Below, piece by piece: positions 8,414 to 17,977 of a stretch of 64,000 nt of DNA (the first letter of the stretch is position 1; each line of letters opens with the position of its first letter). The stretch comes from Candidatus Melainabacteria bacterium. Lineage in GTDB: Bacteria > Cyanobacteriota > Vampirovibrionia > LMEP-6097. The notes below the pieces were generated by a model, which saw only the letters and a program-made list of their open reading frames with translations, did no database searches and had not been told where the DNA came from. Position numbers and translations under genes: made by a program. The stretch covers positions 62,001-126,000 of the forward strand of contig DUDT01000004.1 in NCBI GenBank assembly GCA_005110385.1, in the 5' to 3' direction.

Positions 8414-10382
8414 TTGAATATCCTTGAGCGTCTATCAAAGCTGCGAACTTATTCTTGGCTGCAAGCAGCTCATCATAAGTACCACTTTCTAAAATCTCTC
8501 CATTTTCTATGTAAATAATTTTATTACAGCTCTGTATAGTATCTAATCTGTGAGCGATTATTATTACAGTTCTCTCTTTCATTAGTTCTTGGATAGAGGA
8601 ATACACGAATTGTTGTGATTTATTATCAAGCGCACTAGTGGGTTCATCTAGGATTACTATAGGAGCTTTACTGAGAAAGGCTCTTGCTAAAGAGACTCTT
8701 TGTCTTTGTCCTAGTGAGAGCTTTTGACCACGCTCGCCGATGTTGCTATCTATGCCTTCAGGTAGTTCATTTATAAACTCACGTAGATAAGCTTTATCTA
8801 AGGCTAGGTTTAGTGATTCATTTATAGTTTCTTTTGAAAGATGTTTTGGTAAAACGATTTCTAAATTCTCTCTTAGTGTTCCAGTAAACAATAGAGGATC
8901 TTGGTTTACTAGAGCTATGTAGCGTCTTAGCTGATGTAAGCTTAGATCTTTTATGGAATGAGCATCAACTAAAATCTCTCCAGCATTAATTTCATAGAAT
9001 CTTGGTATTAGGCTCACTAGTGTGGTTTTCCCACTGCCACTGGGTCCTACTATAGCAAGGCTGGTTTTGGCGGCTATGTAAAGATTTAGATTATTAAATA
9101 ATCGGGACTGCTCGTAAACTCCAATTTCTGCGTTTTCGCCTGCCTCTACTTTAGATCTAGCTTCATATTCAAAAATCACGTTTTTAAATTCTACTGAGGC
9201 TGCAAGAGGTAGAGCTGACAGGTTTTCAGTTCTAGGTTCACTACTATCTTGGGATTGCTCACGATTTTCTTGAATAGGCTCGTCTAGAATTTTATAGACT
9301 CTTTCTGAAACACCAAGTGCTGACTGTAATATAGTAGATACTCTCCCTAATCGTTTGATTGGATCATAGAGTAGAATGCTGGTTACGAAAAATGAAGAGA
9401 ATTCACCGATGCTAATATCGTGCTGCCCGACTGATCTTAGACCAAAATATAGAATAATACTGATACCTAAAGCTGCGACTATATTTGTAATGGGAGAAAC
9501 TATTGACATGAATAAAAACCAATTGGATTGAAGCTTATAGAGTATTTTGGATTCTTGAGCAAATTTATTCTGTCTCCAGTTCTCTAAATTGAAGGCTTTT
9601 ATAATTCTCTGATTAACTAGTGTTTCATTGATAAAGCTGCTTATTTGTCCGACATAATCTTGACCACTTTTACTATATTTGCGTATTTGCTTACCGATTT
9701 TAATTACAGGTAAGGCGAAGAGTGGGATGGTGACTAGGGTTAGCGTCGTTAATTTAAAATTTATAAAGAGCAACCAACCGAACAAGAAAAGTGCTTTAAA
9801 GCCATCATTAAAAAGATTAGTCATAGTTTCAGACAGCCAAGACTGTAAGCTCTGTAAATCACTACTGACGACTGAAACTAAGGAACCTGAATCATATTTC
9901 TCTTGTTCTTTTAAAGCCATTTGGTTTAAATGTAAATGAAATTTATCTCTTAAATCTTGAACGATTCGCAGTCCCCATGAGCGAATCGAAAATATATAAC
10001 TAAGCTTGAAAATAGCATCTATTGTAAAAACTACTACTATGGCTATTGGTAGAAGATTAATGAAATCCCCAGTGCTTAAATATAATGCCTTGCTTAAGCC
10101 TGAAGCTGAAAAAATATGTTTAAAATTGAAGAAGCTGATTTCAAGACCGCTTGGATAGTGTTTTAATAAATACTCTTCTGCTTGTTTTGGTATTATAGAA
10201 AATTTGGTGGAATTAGAGCCAAGTGCAGAAATCCCATCAATAGAGACTTTAATTAGCCATGATGGTAATATATTTGCTATTCCGCTTAGGAACATGAAGC
10301 TAAGTGAGAATATAAAAAGATGATCGTAAGGTCTTGCTGTTTCTCTTAGATTTTGGAATATGCTTTTAGATTTGGATTTCAT
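8406..10382 (-). CDS. ABC exporter, fused permease-ATPase (MsbA-like)
   Basis: A 658-aa half-transporter: an N-terminal six-helix ABC membrane domain (about residues 20-340) and a C-terminal nucleotide-binding domain. The NBD has Walker A GPSGSGKTT, Q-loop region VNQDPLLFTGT, signature LSLGQRQRVSLARA, Walker B IVILDEPTSALD and H-loop IIAHRLDTI, so it should hydrolyse ATP. The family includes MsbA-type lipid flippases and drug exporters. Proximity to cdsA mildly favours lipid export. An extra 80-90-residue segment sits between the first two helices and may form an external domain. It lies 18 nt downstream of yhhQ on the same strand, probably as one operon. Confidence 0.85.
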   Translation of the reverse strand: MKSKSKSIFQNLRETARPYDHLFIFSLSFMFLSGIANILPSWLIKVSIDGISALGSNSTKFSIIPKQAEEYLLKHYPSGLEISFFNFKHIFSASGLSKALYLSTGDFINLLPIAIVVVFTIDAIFKLSYIFSIRSWGLRIVQDLRDKFHLHLNQMALKEQEKYDSGSLVSVVSSDLQSLQSWLSETMTNLFNDGFKALFLFGWLLFINFKLTTLTLVTIPLFALPVIKIGKQIRKYSKSGQDYVGQISSFINETLVNQRIIKAFNLENWRQNKFAQESKILYKLQSNWFLFMSIVSPITNIVAALGISIILYFGLRSVGQHDISIGEFSSFFVTSILLYDPIKRLGRVSTILQSALGVSERVYKILDEPIQENREQSQDSSEPRTENLSALPLAASVEFKNVIFEYEARSKVEAGENAEIGVYEQSRLFNNLNLYIAAKTSLAIVGPSGSGKTTLVSLIPRFYEINAGEILVDAHSIKDLSLHQLRRYIALVNQDPLLFTGTLRENLEIVLPKHLSKETINESLNLALDKAYLREFINELPEGIDSNIGERGQKLSLGQRQRVSLARAFLSKAPIVILDEPTSALDNKSQQFVYSSIQELMKERTVIIIAHRLDTIQSCNKIIYIENGEILESGTYDELLAAKNKFAALIDAQGYSTT

Positions 10383-10400
10383 TGCTTGGATTTAGGTTCT

Positions 10401-11138
10401 TTAATTTTTGGAAAGCTGCGTAGAATCATCTTCACTAAGATGAAATGGACTGAAGTCGGTGTGCCTGTCATAGTAATCTTCATTCTCACTGCGCTTGAGG
10501 AATTTAATTAACTGCTTAGTACCTGGATAAGCTATCACTTCCCATATAACCTTTACTAGATAATTCATTATCATTATTCTGAAAATTAAATTTGGCGGAA
10601 AATTAGGATCACCCCAAAAAGCAAGCGGGTAGAAGATTAGAGTATCAACCAGTTCACCTGCTACTGTAGATCCGATGATACGTAAGGCTGTAAATTTACC
10701 TTCACATATCACTTTGAGTTTAGCCACCACGTAACTATTACAAAATTCGCCACAGAAAAATGCAAGCATACTCGCAACGCTTACCCTAAAGCTCATCGCA
10801 AAGATAGCTTCATATGATGACTGTAAATTCCAGTTAGGGTCTGGTGGTAAGCTTACGAGAATTTTAATTAAAATATTTGAGACTATTAGTGAAATAAAAC
10901 CAGTCCAGATTACTTGGCGGCTTTTAGCGTAGCCATAGACTTCTGTAAGTAAATCTCCGACTAAATATGATATCGGGAAAAATAATAGACCAGCAGCAAA
11001 GCTCACTTTACCTATAAAAGGCAAGTCTATTTGAGTGATTTTAATACTCGCAATAAGGTTACTGAGTAGTAAAATCACTACAAAAATTACTGTAATCGTA
11101 TTCAGGAATTTATAATTTCTTATCAAGTCTATTATCAT
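10401..11138 (-). CDS. yhhQ: Queuosine precursor transporter (YhhQ/VUT family)
   Basis: A 245-aa six-helix inner-membrane protein of the VUT/YhhQ family, which imports the queuosine precursors preQ0/preQ1 for tRNA wobble modification. Recognisable family stretches are LLSNLIASIKI in helix 1, FPISYLVGDLLTEVYGYAKSR between helices 2 and 3, and GSTVAGELVDTLIFYP in helix 5. The length matches the family. It is probably co-transcribed with the downstream ABC exporter. The divergent nuclease gene starts only 22 nt away, so their promoters must overlap or lie inside one another's 5' regions. Confidence 0.88.
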   Translation of the reverse strand: MIIDLIRNYKFLNTITVIFVVILLLSNLIASIKITQIDLPFIGKVSFAAGLLFFPISYLVGDLLTEVYGYAKSRQVIWTGFISLIVSNILIKILVSLPPDPNWNLQSSYEAIFAMSFRVSVASMLAFFCGEFCNSYVVAKLKVICEGKFTALRIIGSTVAGELVDTLIFYPLAFWGDPNFPPNLIFRIMIMNYLVKVIWEVIAYPGTKQLIKFLKRSENEDYYDRHTDFSPFHLSEDDSTQLSKN

Positions 11139-11159
11139 AGCAATTAGGAAATATTAATC

Positions 11160-11792
11160 ATGAAAGCTTTAAATCAAGTATTTTTTCTATGTCTAATCTC
11201 TGTATTTCTTGTTTCTTGTGATGAAACTAAGATCCCTGCTAAGGTCTTGAAAGTTAGTGATGGAGATACTTTAAGGGTTGCAGTGTGTGAAAAAATAATT
11301 CGAGGGGAATGTGTGCCATATTCACATATGGAAGGCTTTATGAAACTGGGGTTTCAGTCAAGCACAAAGTATAAAAATGGGGACTATGGAAAATCTCCAA
11401 ATATTATTAAATTAAGAATGCTCGGCATGGACGCCCCAGAGACTCAGCAGCAGGACTGGGGTAAAAAAGCGACAGAATTTTTAAAACAAGAACTAAGTGA
11501 CGATAAATATATTTTTATTGAGACAGATATAGAGCCGAGAGATCGTTATGGTAGGCTGCTTGCTTATGTCTATGATTCCAAGGGAAATAGTATGAATGAA
11601 AAGATGCTCAGGGAGGGCTATGCTGAGCTTTTAATTCTTGGAGCTAATGATAAATATGCGACTTCTTTTAAGGCTGCAGAGGCTTATGCAAAGCAGCATG
11701 AGTTAAATATTTGGTCTAAAGATGGTGGACTGGAGATGAGTCCTTATAAATATAGGAGGAAGACTAAGGGGAAATTTAAATCAGATAGTTAA
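11160..11792 (+). CDS. Thermonuclease-family lipoprotein nuclease
   Basis: A staphylococcal-nuclease-like (SNase) protein that should cut DNA and RNA outside the cytoplasm. The N-terminus is a lipoprotein signal (FFLCLISVFLVSC, lipobox LVSC with Cys about residue 20). The SNase core follows: KVSDGDTLRV, then LRMLGMDAPETQQ with the metal-binding Asp and active-site Arg, and the second catalytic region DRYGRLLAYVY. An insertion of about 35 residues sits between the first strand pair and the LRMLGMDAPE motif. The ATG has a GGA-type ribosome site (taggaaat) upstream. A nutrient-scavenging role is inferred. Confidence 0.88.
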   Translation: MKALNQVFFLCLISVFLVSCDETKIPAKVLKVSDGDTLRVAVCEKIIRGECVPYSHMEGFMKLGFQSSTKYKNGDYGKSPNIIKLRMLGMDAPETQQQDWGKKATEFLKQELSDDKYIFIETDIEPRDRYGRLLAYVYDSKGNSMNEKMLREGYAELLILGANDKYATSFKAAEAYAKQHELNIWSKDGGLEMSPYKYRRKTKGKFKSDS

Positions 11793-11843
11793 AAATAATT
11801 TAAAACAAGGGTCTTGCTCATTTAATTTTATAATATAGTTTTG

Positions 11844-12158
11844 ATGACATTTTGCCTTATATACACGACTACAGATTCTAAATCCAATGCAGATTTATTA
11901 GCGGAGAGTCTTTTAGAGTCTGGCTTAATTGCTTGTGCAAATATTTACTCTAATGTTAATTCCATATATAAATGGCAAGGCAATTTAGAAAAAAATGATG
12001 AATTTGTAATTATCATGAAAACTAAAAATGATAATTATGCAGAGATAGAAAAATTAATTTTAGCGAAGCATAGCTATACTTGCCCAGCTGTACTACAAAT
12101 ACCCATTATGAATGTTAATGTTGCTTATAAAGACTGGTTAGTAAATAATTTAGCCTAG
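11844..12158 (+). CDS. cutA: CutA1-like divalent-cation tolerance protein
   Basis: A 104-aa member of the CutA1 family of small trimeric proteins linked to copper and other divalent metal tolerance. Their precise role is unsettled. Family features: TTTDSKSNADLLAESLLESG, LIACANIYSNVNSIYKWQG, and the end motif YTCPAVLQIPI. The track begins at a TTG at 11841, but the next codon is ATG (11844), which I prefer. It is followed immediately by a stem-loop shared with the convergent ppx-like gene. Confidence 0.88.
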   Translation: MTFCLIYTTTDSKSNADLLAESLLESGLIACANIYSNVNSIYKWQGNLEKNDEFVIIMKTKNDNYAEIEKLILAKHSYTCPAVLQIPIMNVNVAYKDWLVNNLA

Positions 12159-12188
12159 AGGTCACTGCACAAATCGAGCAGTGGTCTT
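12158..12188. terminator. Stem-loop between convergent cutA and ppx-like genes
   Basis: Arms GAGGTCACTGC and GCAGTGGTCTT pair over 11 positions with G-U wobbles around a 9-nt loop. No T-run follows in either direction. The arm word (CACTGCAC) is shared with the larger hairpin at 18801-18921. The heptamer GCCTAGA flanks the hairpin on both sides (12153-12159 and 12189-12195), which could be a short target duplication or chance. Likely a bidirectional terminator or a deleted copy of the hairpin family. Confidence 0.5.
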
Positions 12189-12205
12189 GCCTAGATAAAC
12201 TTTAA

Positions 12206-13075
12206 TTAAAACCCCACTTTAGAGATAAATTGAATTGCCTCCTGCTTGGAATTCAGTAAGGCATTGCTTTTCAACTGCTTCATAACATTTAAGATGATTT
12301 TAATTGCTTGGGGTAGAATCGCTAAGCGATATTCGACGAAGAGTTCTTTGATTTTAGGGTCACTAACCATATACTCTAAAATTATTTTACGTTCCGTTAT
12401 GGAAGCTGCTTCCAGTCTGATATTTAATGATTGGATGTCACTGTAGATATCTCGGGATCTAGATAAGCTATCTGCTCCAGATAGTATCTGCCCCGTCGTG
12501 CCAAGTATTACTAAATTTGAGCTTTCTGAAAACCCTTCACTGATTAAGTCTGGTAAGCTGTTTATACTTAAATCAGTGTGAGAGCCAATGGGGAAAGATT
12601 TATATTTTACAGGCTCAAGGTTTATTACTTGTACGAGTTGGTGACTAGCACCACCAGTATCTAATATTAGAAAGTTTTTTAAATTAGGTCTTAATGTGCG
12701 AACTTCATCTATAACAGCTCTAGCTCCATAAAGGCATTCTTCTTCTTCAGAAAACACTCTAATATTTTTAAAGCCTCTGTTAATAAGTTCTTTAAGGAAA
12801 TTCTCACCACTTTTAAGTGGGTCTGCCATGCTGAGCCTTATTGCTGCGGTAGCAAAGACAAGTACTTCTGGGCTGACCACTCCACGTGCTTTTAAGAATG
12901 GAAGAATTTTTTCATCTAAGTTTTTTATAGCAACTTTTATAGACTCTGGATTAAGTCTTTTAGCTTTAGTTAAATCTATAAGGTTTTTACCTAAACTGCT
13001 TTCAAATTTTTCACTGAAAGCACCAAGTTTGCATAGTTTATAACTTCCGCTTCCAATTTCAAGAACAGTTTGCAT
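12206..13075 (-). CDS. Ppx/GppA-type phosphatase domain protein
   Basis: A 289-aa protein with the ASKHA-fold N-terminal module of exopolyphosphatase/pppGpp phosphatase: phosphate-1 loop region VLEIGSGSYKL, VFATAAIRLS near residue 85, EEEECLYGARAVIDEV with the catalytic Glu region, and phosphate-2 loop ILDTGGASHQL. It lacks the C-terminal HD domain of full Ppx/GppA, as in short Ppx homologues of about 300 aa. It should hydrolyse polyphosphate or (p)ppGpp, or both. It is coupled to uvrA by a TAATG stop/start overlap and is the last gene of the ilvB-uvrA-ppx run. Confidence 0.8.
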   Translation of the reverse strand: MQTVLEIGSGSYKLCKLGAFSEKFESSLGKNLIDLTKAKRLNPESIKVAIKNLDEKILPFLKARGVVSPEVLVFATAAIRLSMADPLKSGENFLKELINRGFKNIRVFSEEEECLYGARAVIDEVRTLRPNLKNFLILDTGGASHQLVQVINLEPVKYKSFPIGSHTDLSINSLPDLISEGFSESSNLVILGTTGQILSGADSLSRSRDIYSDIQSLNIRLEAASITERKIILEYMVSDPKIKELFVEYRLAILPQAIKIILNVMKQLKSNALLNSKQEAIQFISKVGF

Positions 13076-15978
13076 TAGTCCATCATAGCTAAAAACTTAG
13101 CCGTGTGGGTATCAGTATCCTTAACAAATTGCTTTGGAGTGCCAATCTTTACTATTTGACCGCCTTTAGCACCGCCTTCTGGTCCTAAATCTATAATATG
13201 ATCACATTGGCGAATCACATCTAGGTTATGTTCTATAACAAGTACAGTGTTTCCAGAATCGACTAAGCGATTTAAGACGAGCAGTAATAATTCTATGTCA
13301 TGCCAGTGAAGTCCTGTAGTTGGCTCATCAAGTAAGTATAAGGTTTTACCTGTAGACCTTTTAGCAAGCTCGTTTGCGAGCTTAACCCTCTGAGCTTCAC
13401 CGCCAGAGAGGGTGGTAGCTGACTGACCTAATTTAATATAGTCTAAGCCTACGTCGTGTAAGGTCTGTAATTTGTTTTTTATTTTAGGTATGGCTTCAAA
13501 GAATTCTACCGCCGTTTCTACCGTCATTTCTAAAACATCGTAAATGGACTTACCTTTATATTTAACTTCTAAAGTCTCTTTATTATATCTTTTACCTTTA
13601 CATACTTCACAGTTGATGAAAACTGAGGGTAAAAAATTCATTTCTATTTCGATAAGACCCGCCCCGGAGCAGGCTTCACATCTGCCACCTTTTACATTGA
13701 AGCTGAATCTTCCCTGACTATATCCTCTAGCTTTAGCTTCTATAGTTTGGCTGAACAGCTCTCTGATTGGGTCAAAGGCACCAGTATAAGTAGAAGGATT
13801 AGAACGAGGAGTCCTACCTATAGGACTCTGGTCTATAACTATAACTTTATCTATATTTTCTACTCCCCGAATACCTTGGATATTATTAGGGAAGGCGACT
13901 TTTAATTTTAATTTATTTTGCACAGCAGGTAAGAGTAATTCATTTATTAATGTGCTTTTACCAGAACCAGAGACTCCAGTTACAGCGATGAATTTACCTA
14001 AAGGTAAATCTAGAGATAGATTCTGAAGATTATTCGCTTTTGCACCGTCTAGTGTAATCATGTGACCGTTACCATCCCTGCATTTATTAGGAACGGGAAT
14101 CTGTTTTCTACGTGAAAGGTAAGCTGCGGTTAGAGATTCAGTATTAGTTAATATATCTTCAAATTTTCCTTCAGCAATAAGAGTTCCACCATGTACTCCA
14201 GCACCTAATCCTATATCAATAATCCAGTCAGCGTGCCTCATGGTATCTTCATCATGCTCTACGACTAGTACTGTATTACCAAGATCACGAAGATGCCTTA
14301 GGGTCTTTAGTAAACGAGCGTTATCACGTTGATGCAAACCAATAGACGGTTCATCTAAAACATATAGAACACCAGAGAGGCCAGAACCTATCTGTGAAGC
14401 TAGGCGAATGCGCTGCGCTTCACCGCCAGAGAGCGTTTTAGCTGTACGAGCTAAGCTTAAATATTCAAGTCCCACATCGATTAAGAATTTAAGTCTGACT
14501 TTAATTTCATGTAGAAGCTTCTCTGCGATTAGTTTCTGGGTTTCAGTTAATTTGTTATTTATTTGTTCAAAAAAAGTATACAGATCTTCTATGGATAGTT
14601 CACATAGTTCATGAATGCTTTTTTTTGCTACCTTTACTGCACGTGCCTCCGCTCTAAGTCTAGAACCGTGACACTCTGGACAAGGTCTTTCTATCATAAA
14701 TTTTTCTATATCAGCTTTCCATGAATCGGAGTTGGTGTCTTTATATCGCCTCTCTAATTGAGGTATAACTCCTTCGTAGTGAGTTTGATAGTTTGCATAG
14801 CCGAGGCTTGGATACTTATCAGTATTTATCGTAATGAGATCATTCTCTAAGCCATGGAGAATGATATGCTGCTTATCCTCGCTTAAGTCTTTAAATTTTT
14901 TATTTATTGAGAATCCTAATTTTTTAGAAAGTCCTTCTAGTAGTGCTTCGTAGTAAACATTATTCGTTTTAGCCCAAGGAGCGATAGCTCCTTCTTTAAG
15001 GCTTAATTCATCATTCGGGATTATTAATTCAGCAGAAAAATCAAATTCGACTCCAAGCCCAGAACAGTGTGAGCAAGCGCCATGTGGTGTGTTAAAGCTA
15101 AATAGTTTAGGATCTAATTCTGGTATGCTACCGTGACCATTAGGGCAGGAATATAGTTCTGAAAATAGGTGATCTTTAGAGCTTTCATCATCAAAGAGTT
15201 CTTGGATAATAACTTTTCCTTCACCCTTATTTAAAGCAAGGCTAACGCTATCAGCGATTCTACTTCTTGCGCTATCTTTGATAACAATACGGTCAACAAC
15301 TAGATCTACATCATGTTTTTTATTTTTATCAAGCTTAATCGCCTCTTCTAGTGTATAGAGTGTTCCGTTGATGCGAATGCGCATAAAGCCATCGGCTTTA
15401 AGGCTTGAGAAAAGGTTTTGGTGTTCTCCTTTTTTCCCTTGTAATAGTGGAGCGAGTACTAATATCTTACGTCCTTCTCCGAGAAGCATTATGCTGTCTA
15501 TTATTTGATCTATAGTTTGGGCTTCTATTTTAGTGTCACAGACTGGGCAATGAGGAGTGCCCGTGCGAGAAAAAAGTAGTCTAAGGTAATCATAGACTTC
15601 GGTTACAGTACCGACTGTCGAACGTGGATTATGAGAAGTGGATTTCTGATCTATAGCTATAGCTGGGCTAAGACCTTTAATTTCTTCTACATCGGGTTTA
15701 TCGAGTTGACCTAAAAATTGTCTTGCATAGCTTGAAAGACTTTCTATGTAACGTCTTTGACCTTCTGCGAAAATAGTATCGAAGGCAAGGCTACTTTTCC
15801 CTGAACCGCTTACACCAGTTATGACTACTAGTTTATTTTTAGGAATATTGACATTCAGATTTTTTAAATTATGCTGCCTTGCACCGATGACTTGAATTTG
15901 ATCATTCTGATACTGATCGCGAACTTCAGGTTCTGCCTTTTGGTTGTTCTCAATAGTACCTTGTAAACATTTAGACAT
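13075..15978 (-). CDS. uvrA: UvrABC excinuclease subunit A
   Basis: The damage-recognition ATPase of nucleotide excision repair, acting as a dimer with UvrB. It has two ABC cassettes: Walker A GVSGSGKSSLAFDT near the N-terminus and GVSGSGKSTLINE in the second half, signatures LSGGEAQRIRLA and LSGGEAQRVKLA, and Walker B VLDEPSIGL and LLDEPTTGL. It also has the zinc-binding CxxC pairs (CPVC, CSHC, CEAC/CEVC). Length 967 aa is normal. The track start is a TTG at 15993. The ATG at 15978 gives an 8-nt ATGTCTAA overlap with the ilvB stop and is preferred. Confidence 0.97.
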   Translation of the reverse strand: MSKCLQGTIENNQKAEPEVRDQYQNDQIQVIGARQHNLKNLNVNIPKNKLVVITGVSGSGKSSLAFDTIFAEGQRRYIESLSSYARQFLGQLDKPDVEEIKGLSPAIAIDQKSTSHNPRSTVGTVTEVYDYLRLLFSRTGTPHCPVCDTKIEAQTIDQIIDSIMLLGEGRKILVLAPLLQGKKGEHQNLFSSLKADGFMRIRINGTLYTLEEAIKLDKNKKHDVDLVVDRIVIKDSARSRIADSVSLALNKGEGKVIIQELFDDESSKDHLFSELYSCPNGHGSIPELDPKLFSFNTPHGACSHCSGLGVEFDFSAELIIPNDELSLKEGAIAPWAKTNNVYYEALLEGLSKKLGFSINKKFKDLSEDKQHIILHGLENDLITINTDKYPSLGYANYQTHYEGVIPQLERRYKDTNSDSWKADIEKFMIERPCPECHGSRLRAEARAVKVAKKSIHELCELSIEDLYTFFEQINNKLTETQKLIAEKLLHEIKVRLKFLIDVGLEYLSLARTAKTLSGGEAQRIRLASQIGSGLSGVLYVLDEPSIGLHQRDNARLLKTLRHLRDLGNTVLVVEHDEDTMRHADWIIDIGLGAGVHGGTLIAEGKFEDILTNTESLTAAYLSRRKQIPVPNKCRDGNGHMITLDGAKANNLQNLSLDLPLGKFIAVTGVSGSGKSTLINELLLPAVQNKLKLKVAFPNNIQGIRGVENIDKVIVIDQSPIGRTPRSNPSTYTGAFDPIRELFSQTIEAKARGYSQGRFSFNVKGGRCEACSGAGLIEIEMNFLPSVFINCEVCKGKRYNKETLEVKYKGKSIYDVLEMTVETAVEFFEAIPKIKNKLQTLHDVGLDYIKLGQSATTLSGGEAQRVKLANELAKRSTGKTLYLLDEPTTGLHWHDIELLLLVLNRLVDSGNTVLVIEHNLDVIRQCDHIIDLGPEGGAKGGQIVKIGTPKQFVKDTDTHTAKFLAMMD

Positions 15979-17779
15979 AATCACTTGTGTCAAATTCTGG
16001 TGTTTCTAGCTTTAAAGTACTGCTACCAATTCCCATCATATCCATATTAGAACCACCAGCTGGAACTATAGGCCAGACATTCATATCATAAGCCATAGGG
16101 CAGTCGATTACTGTCGCTTCCTCATCGCTTATAGATTCTCTAATTATTTCTTCTAATTCATCTCTAGTTTCAGGTTTGTAGCCTTTAAGACCATAAGCTT
16201 CCGCCACTTTAGAAAAATTTGGGCTACCGTGTTTTAAATCTACATGAGAGTAGTTTCCATCATAGAAAAGCTCCTGCCACTGTCTTACCATGCCAAGATT
16301 ATTATTATTAAATATGCAGTTTACAACTTTTAGGTTATAAGCTTTTAGAGTGCCTAATTCTTGAATATTCATCTGGAAACTACCATCACCAGTGATATTT
16401 ACTACAGTTTCACTAGATCTGTCTTCAGTAGTACCTTTAGAATCTTCAAGTGCAGCAGCAGCTCCCATAGCGGCTGGAAGTCCATAACCCATAGTCCCAG
16501 CTCCACCACTAGTGAGCCATTGACGCGGGTGATCTATTTCACAGTGCTGTGCTGCCCACATTTGGTGCTGTCCTACATCTGTCGAATATATAGCTTTATC
16601 ACCAAGTTCTTTAGAAAAATGTTTTAAAATATGCTGCGGGCTGATATATCTGTCTGAAATAGGGTCATGGTCAAGAGGATACTCTTTTTTCCACTCGTCT
16701 ATTTTTTTAAGCCATTCTTCGCTATTGACTTTGCGATTATTTATCTCTTTAAGAAGATCTTTTAATATATGGTAAGCATCGCCGACTATAGGTATATCTA
16801 CCTCTGGACGCATATTTTTATTTTTACCTATTTCAGCAGGGTCTATATCTATATGGATAATATCTGCGTCTGGAGCGAAAGCTTCTAGCTTTCCAGTCAC
16901 TCTGTCATCGAATCTAACTCCTATACCTATAAGTAAGTCACAGTTATAAACGGCATAATTAGCATAAGCTGTGCCATGCATACCGAGCATACCCATAAAT
17001 AATGGATGCCTATGAGGTATTACCCCTTTCCCCATAAGAGTGGTAGTCGCTGGTATCATACAGCTTTCAGCTAATTCTTGAACTAATTTAGAGGCACCTG
17101 CGTGAATTACACCGCCACCGATATAAAGAACTGGTCTTTTAGCTTTTAGAATTTTATTTACAGCCAAAGTGATCTGGCGAGGATTTCCATGAATTTTAGG
17201 TTTATAACCTTTAATGTCTGGCTTATAGTTATCTGTGGTGTTTTCATTAGTGACAGTGTAAGCACCATTTAGAACGTCTTTTGGCATGTCTACTAATGTA
17301 GGCCCTTTTCTACCAGTAGTACTTATATGAAAAGCATTGGCTACGCATCTAGCGAGGTTTTCAGGTTTTTTTACCAAATAACTATGTTTTACTATGGGGT
17401 AAGTAATTCCAGAAATATCTGCTTCTTGGAAAAAATCACTTCCAATACCAGCTGTAGGCACTTGACCTGTTAAGCAAACTATTGGAGTGGAGTCCATGTA
17501 AGCATTTGCGATTCCAGATACTAAATTAGTACTGCCAGGTCCACTAGTAGCTAACATTACACCAGCTTTGCCACTTGTAGTCGCATAGCCTTCTGCTGCA
17601 TGGCAGCCACCTTGTTCATGTCTGACTAAGATATGTAATAAATGTTCTTCATTATAAAGTTCGTTATAAAGACCCAGTAGGACACCACCAGGGTAGCCAA
17701 AGAATCTTTTCACACCCTGTTTTCTTAACTCTTTTAACAGAGCTTTAGCACCAGTAGTTATTTCTGCGTTTTCTTTCAT
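15971..17779 (-). CDS. ilvB: Acetolactate synthase, large (catalytic) subunit
   Basis: A ThDP-dependent enzyme of branched-chain amino-acid synthesis (2 pyruvate to acetolactate). The N-terminal ThDP Glu is in LVRHEQGGCHAAEGYA, the middle FAD/Rossmann domain is present (GIGVRFDDRVTGK), and the C-terminal ThDP motif is NITGDGSFQMNIQELGTL with the NN of IFNNNNLGM. Length 602 aa is typical. No regulatory subunit ilvN or ilvC is adjacent. The gene overlaps uvrA by 8 nt, an unusual operon partner. The 198-nt upstream region contains no convincing T-box or attenuator. Confidence 0.95.
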   Translation of the reverse strand: MKENAEITTGAKALLKELRKQGVKRFFGYPGGVLLGLYNELYNEEHLLHILVRHEQGGCHAAEGYATTSGKAGVMLATSGPGSTNLVSGIANAYMDSTPIVCLTGQVPTAGIGSDFFQEADISGITYPIVKHSYLVKKPENLARCVANAFHISTTGRKGPTLVDMPKDVLNGAYTVTNENTTDNYKPDIKGYKPKIHGNPRQITLAVNKILKAKRPVLYIGGGVIHAGASKLVQELAESCMIPATTTLMGKGVIPHRHPLFMGMLGMHGTAYANYAVYNCDLLIGIGVRFDDRVTGKLEAFAPDADIIHIDIDPAEIGKNKNMRPEVDIPIVGDAYHILKDLLKEINNRKVNSEEWLKKIDEWKKEYPLDHDPISDRYISPQHILKHFSKELGDKAIYSTDVGQHQMWAAQHCEIDHPRQWLTSGGAGTMGYGLPAAMGAAAALEDSKGTTEDRSSETVVNITGDGSFQMNIQELGTLKAYNLKVVNCIFNNNNLGMVRQWQELFYDGNYSHVDLKHGSPNFSKVAEAYGLKGYKPETRDELEEIIRESISDEEATVIDCPMAYDMNVWPIVPAGGSNMDMMGIGSSTLKLETPEFDTSDYV

Positions 17780-17977
17780 GTTTTGAACAGAGCTGGAATT
17801 AACTTAATCTAATTTGCTCGTCTCTAAATCTAATTTTAGCTTGCTGTTAATGTTTTTTGTAGGGAAAGATATTGAAAGCTTTATTTATCAAAAAAATATA
17901 TTTACAGCTTTTTATTCTATATGGGATTGTCCGAAAATAGAATCTCATAGAAATTACCTGTAAAAGGGGTATTTTAA

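Noticed and set aside
12153-12195. GCCTAGA heptamers as a definite transposon target duplication
   Set aside because: Seven bases, with one copy overlapping the cutA stop, can arise by chance. There is no transposase or terminal repeat beyond the small stem.
17780-17977. T-box or attenuator leader for ilvB
   Set aside because: No T-box core sequence and no leader peptide with branched-chain codons. Only weak AT-rich dyads.
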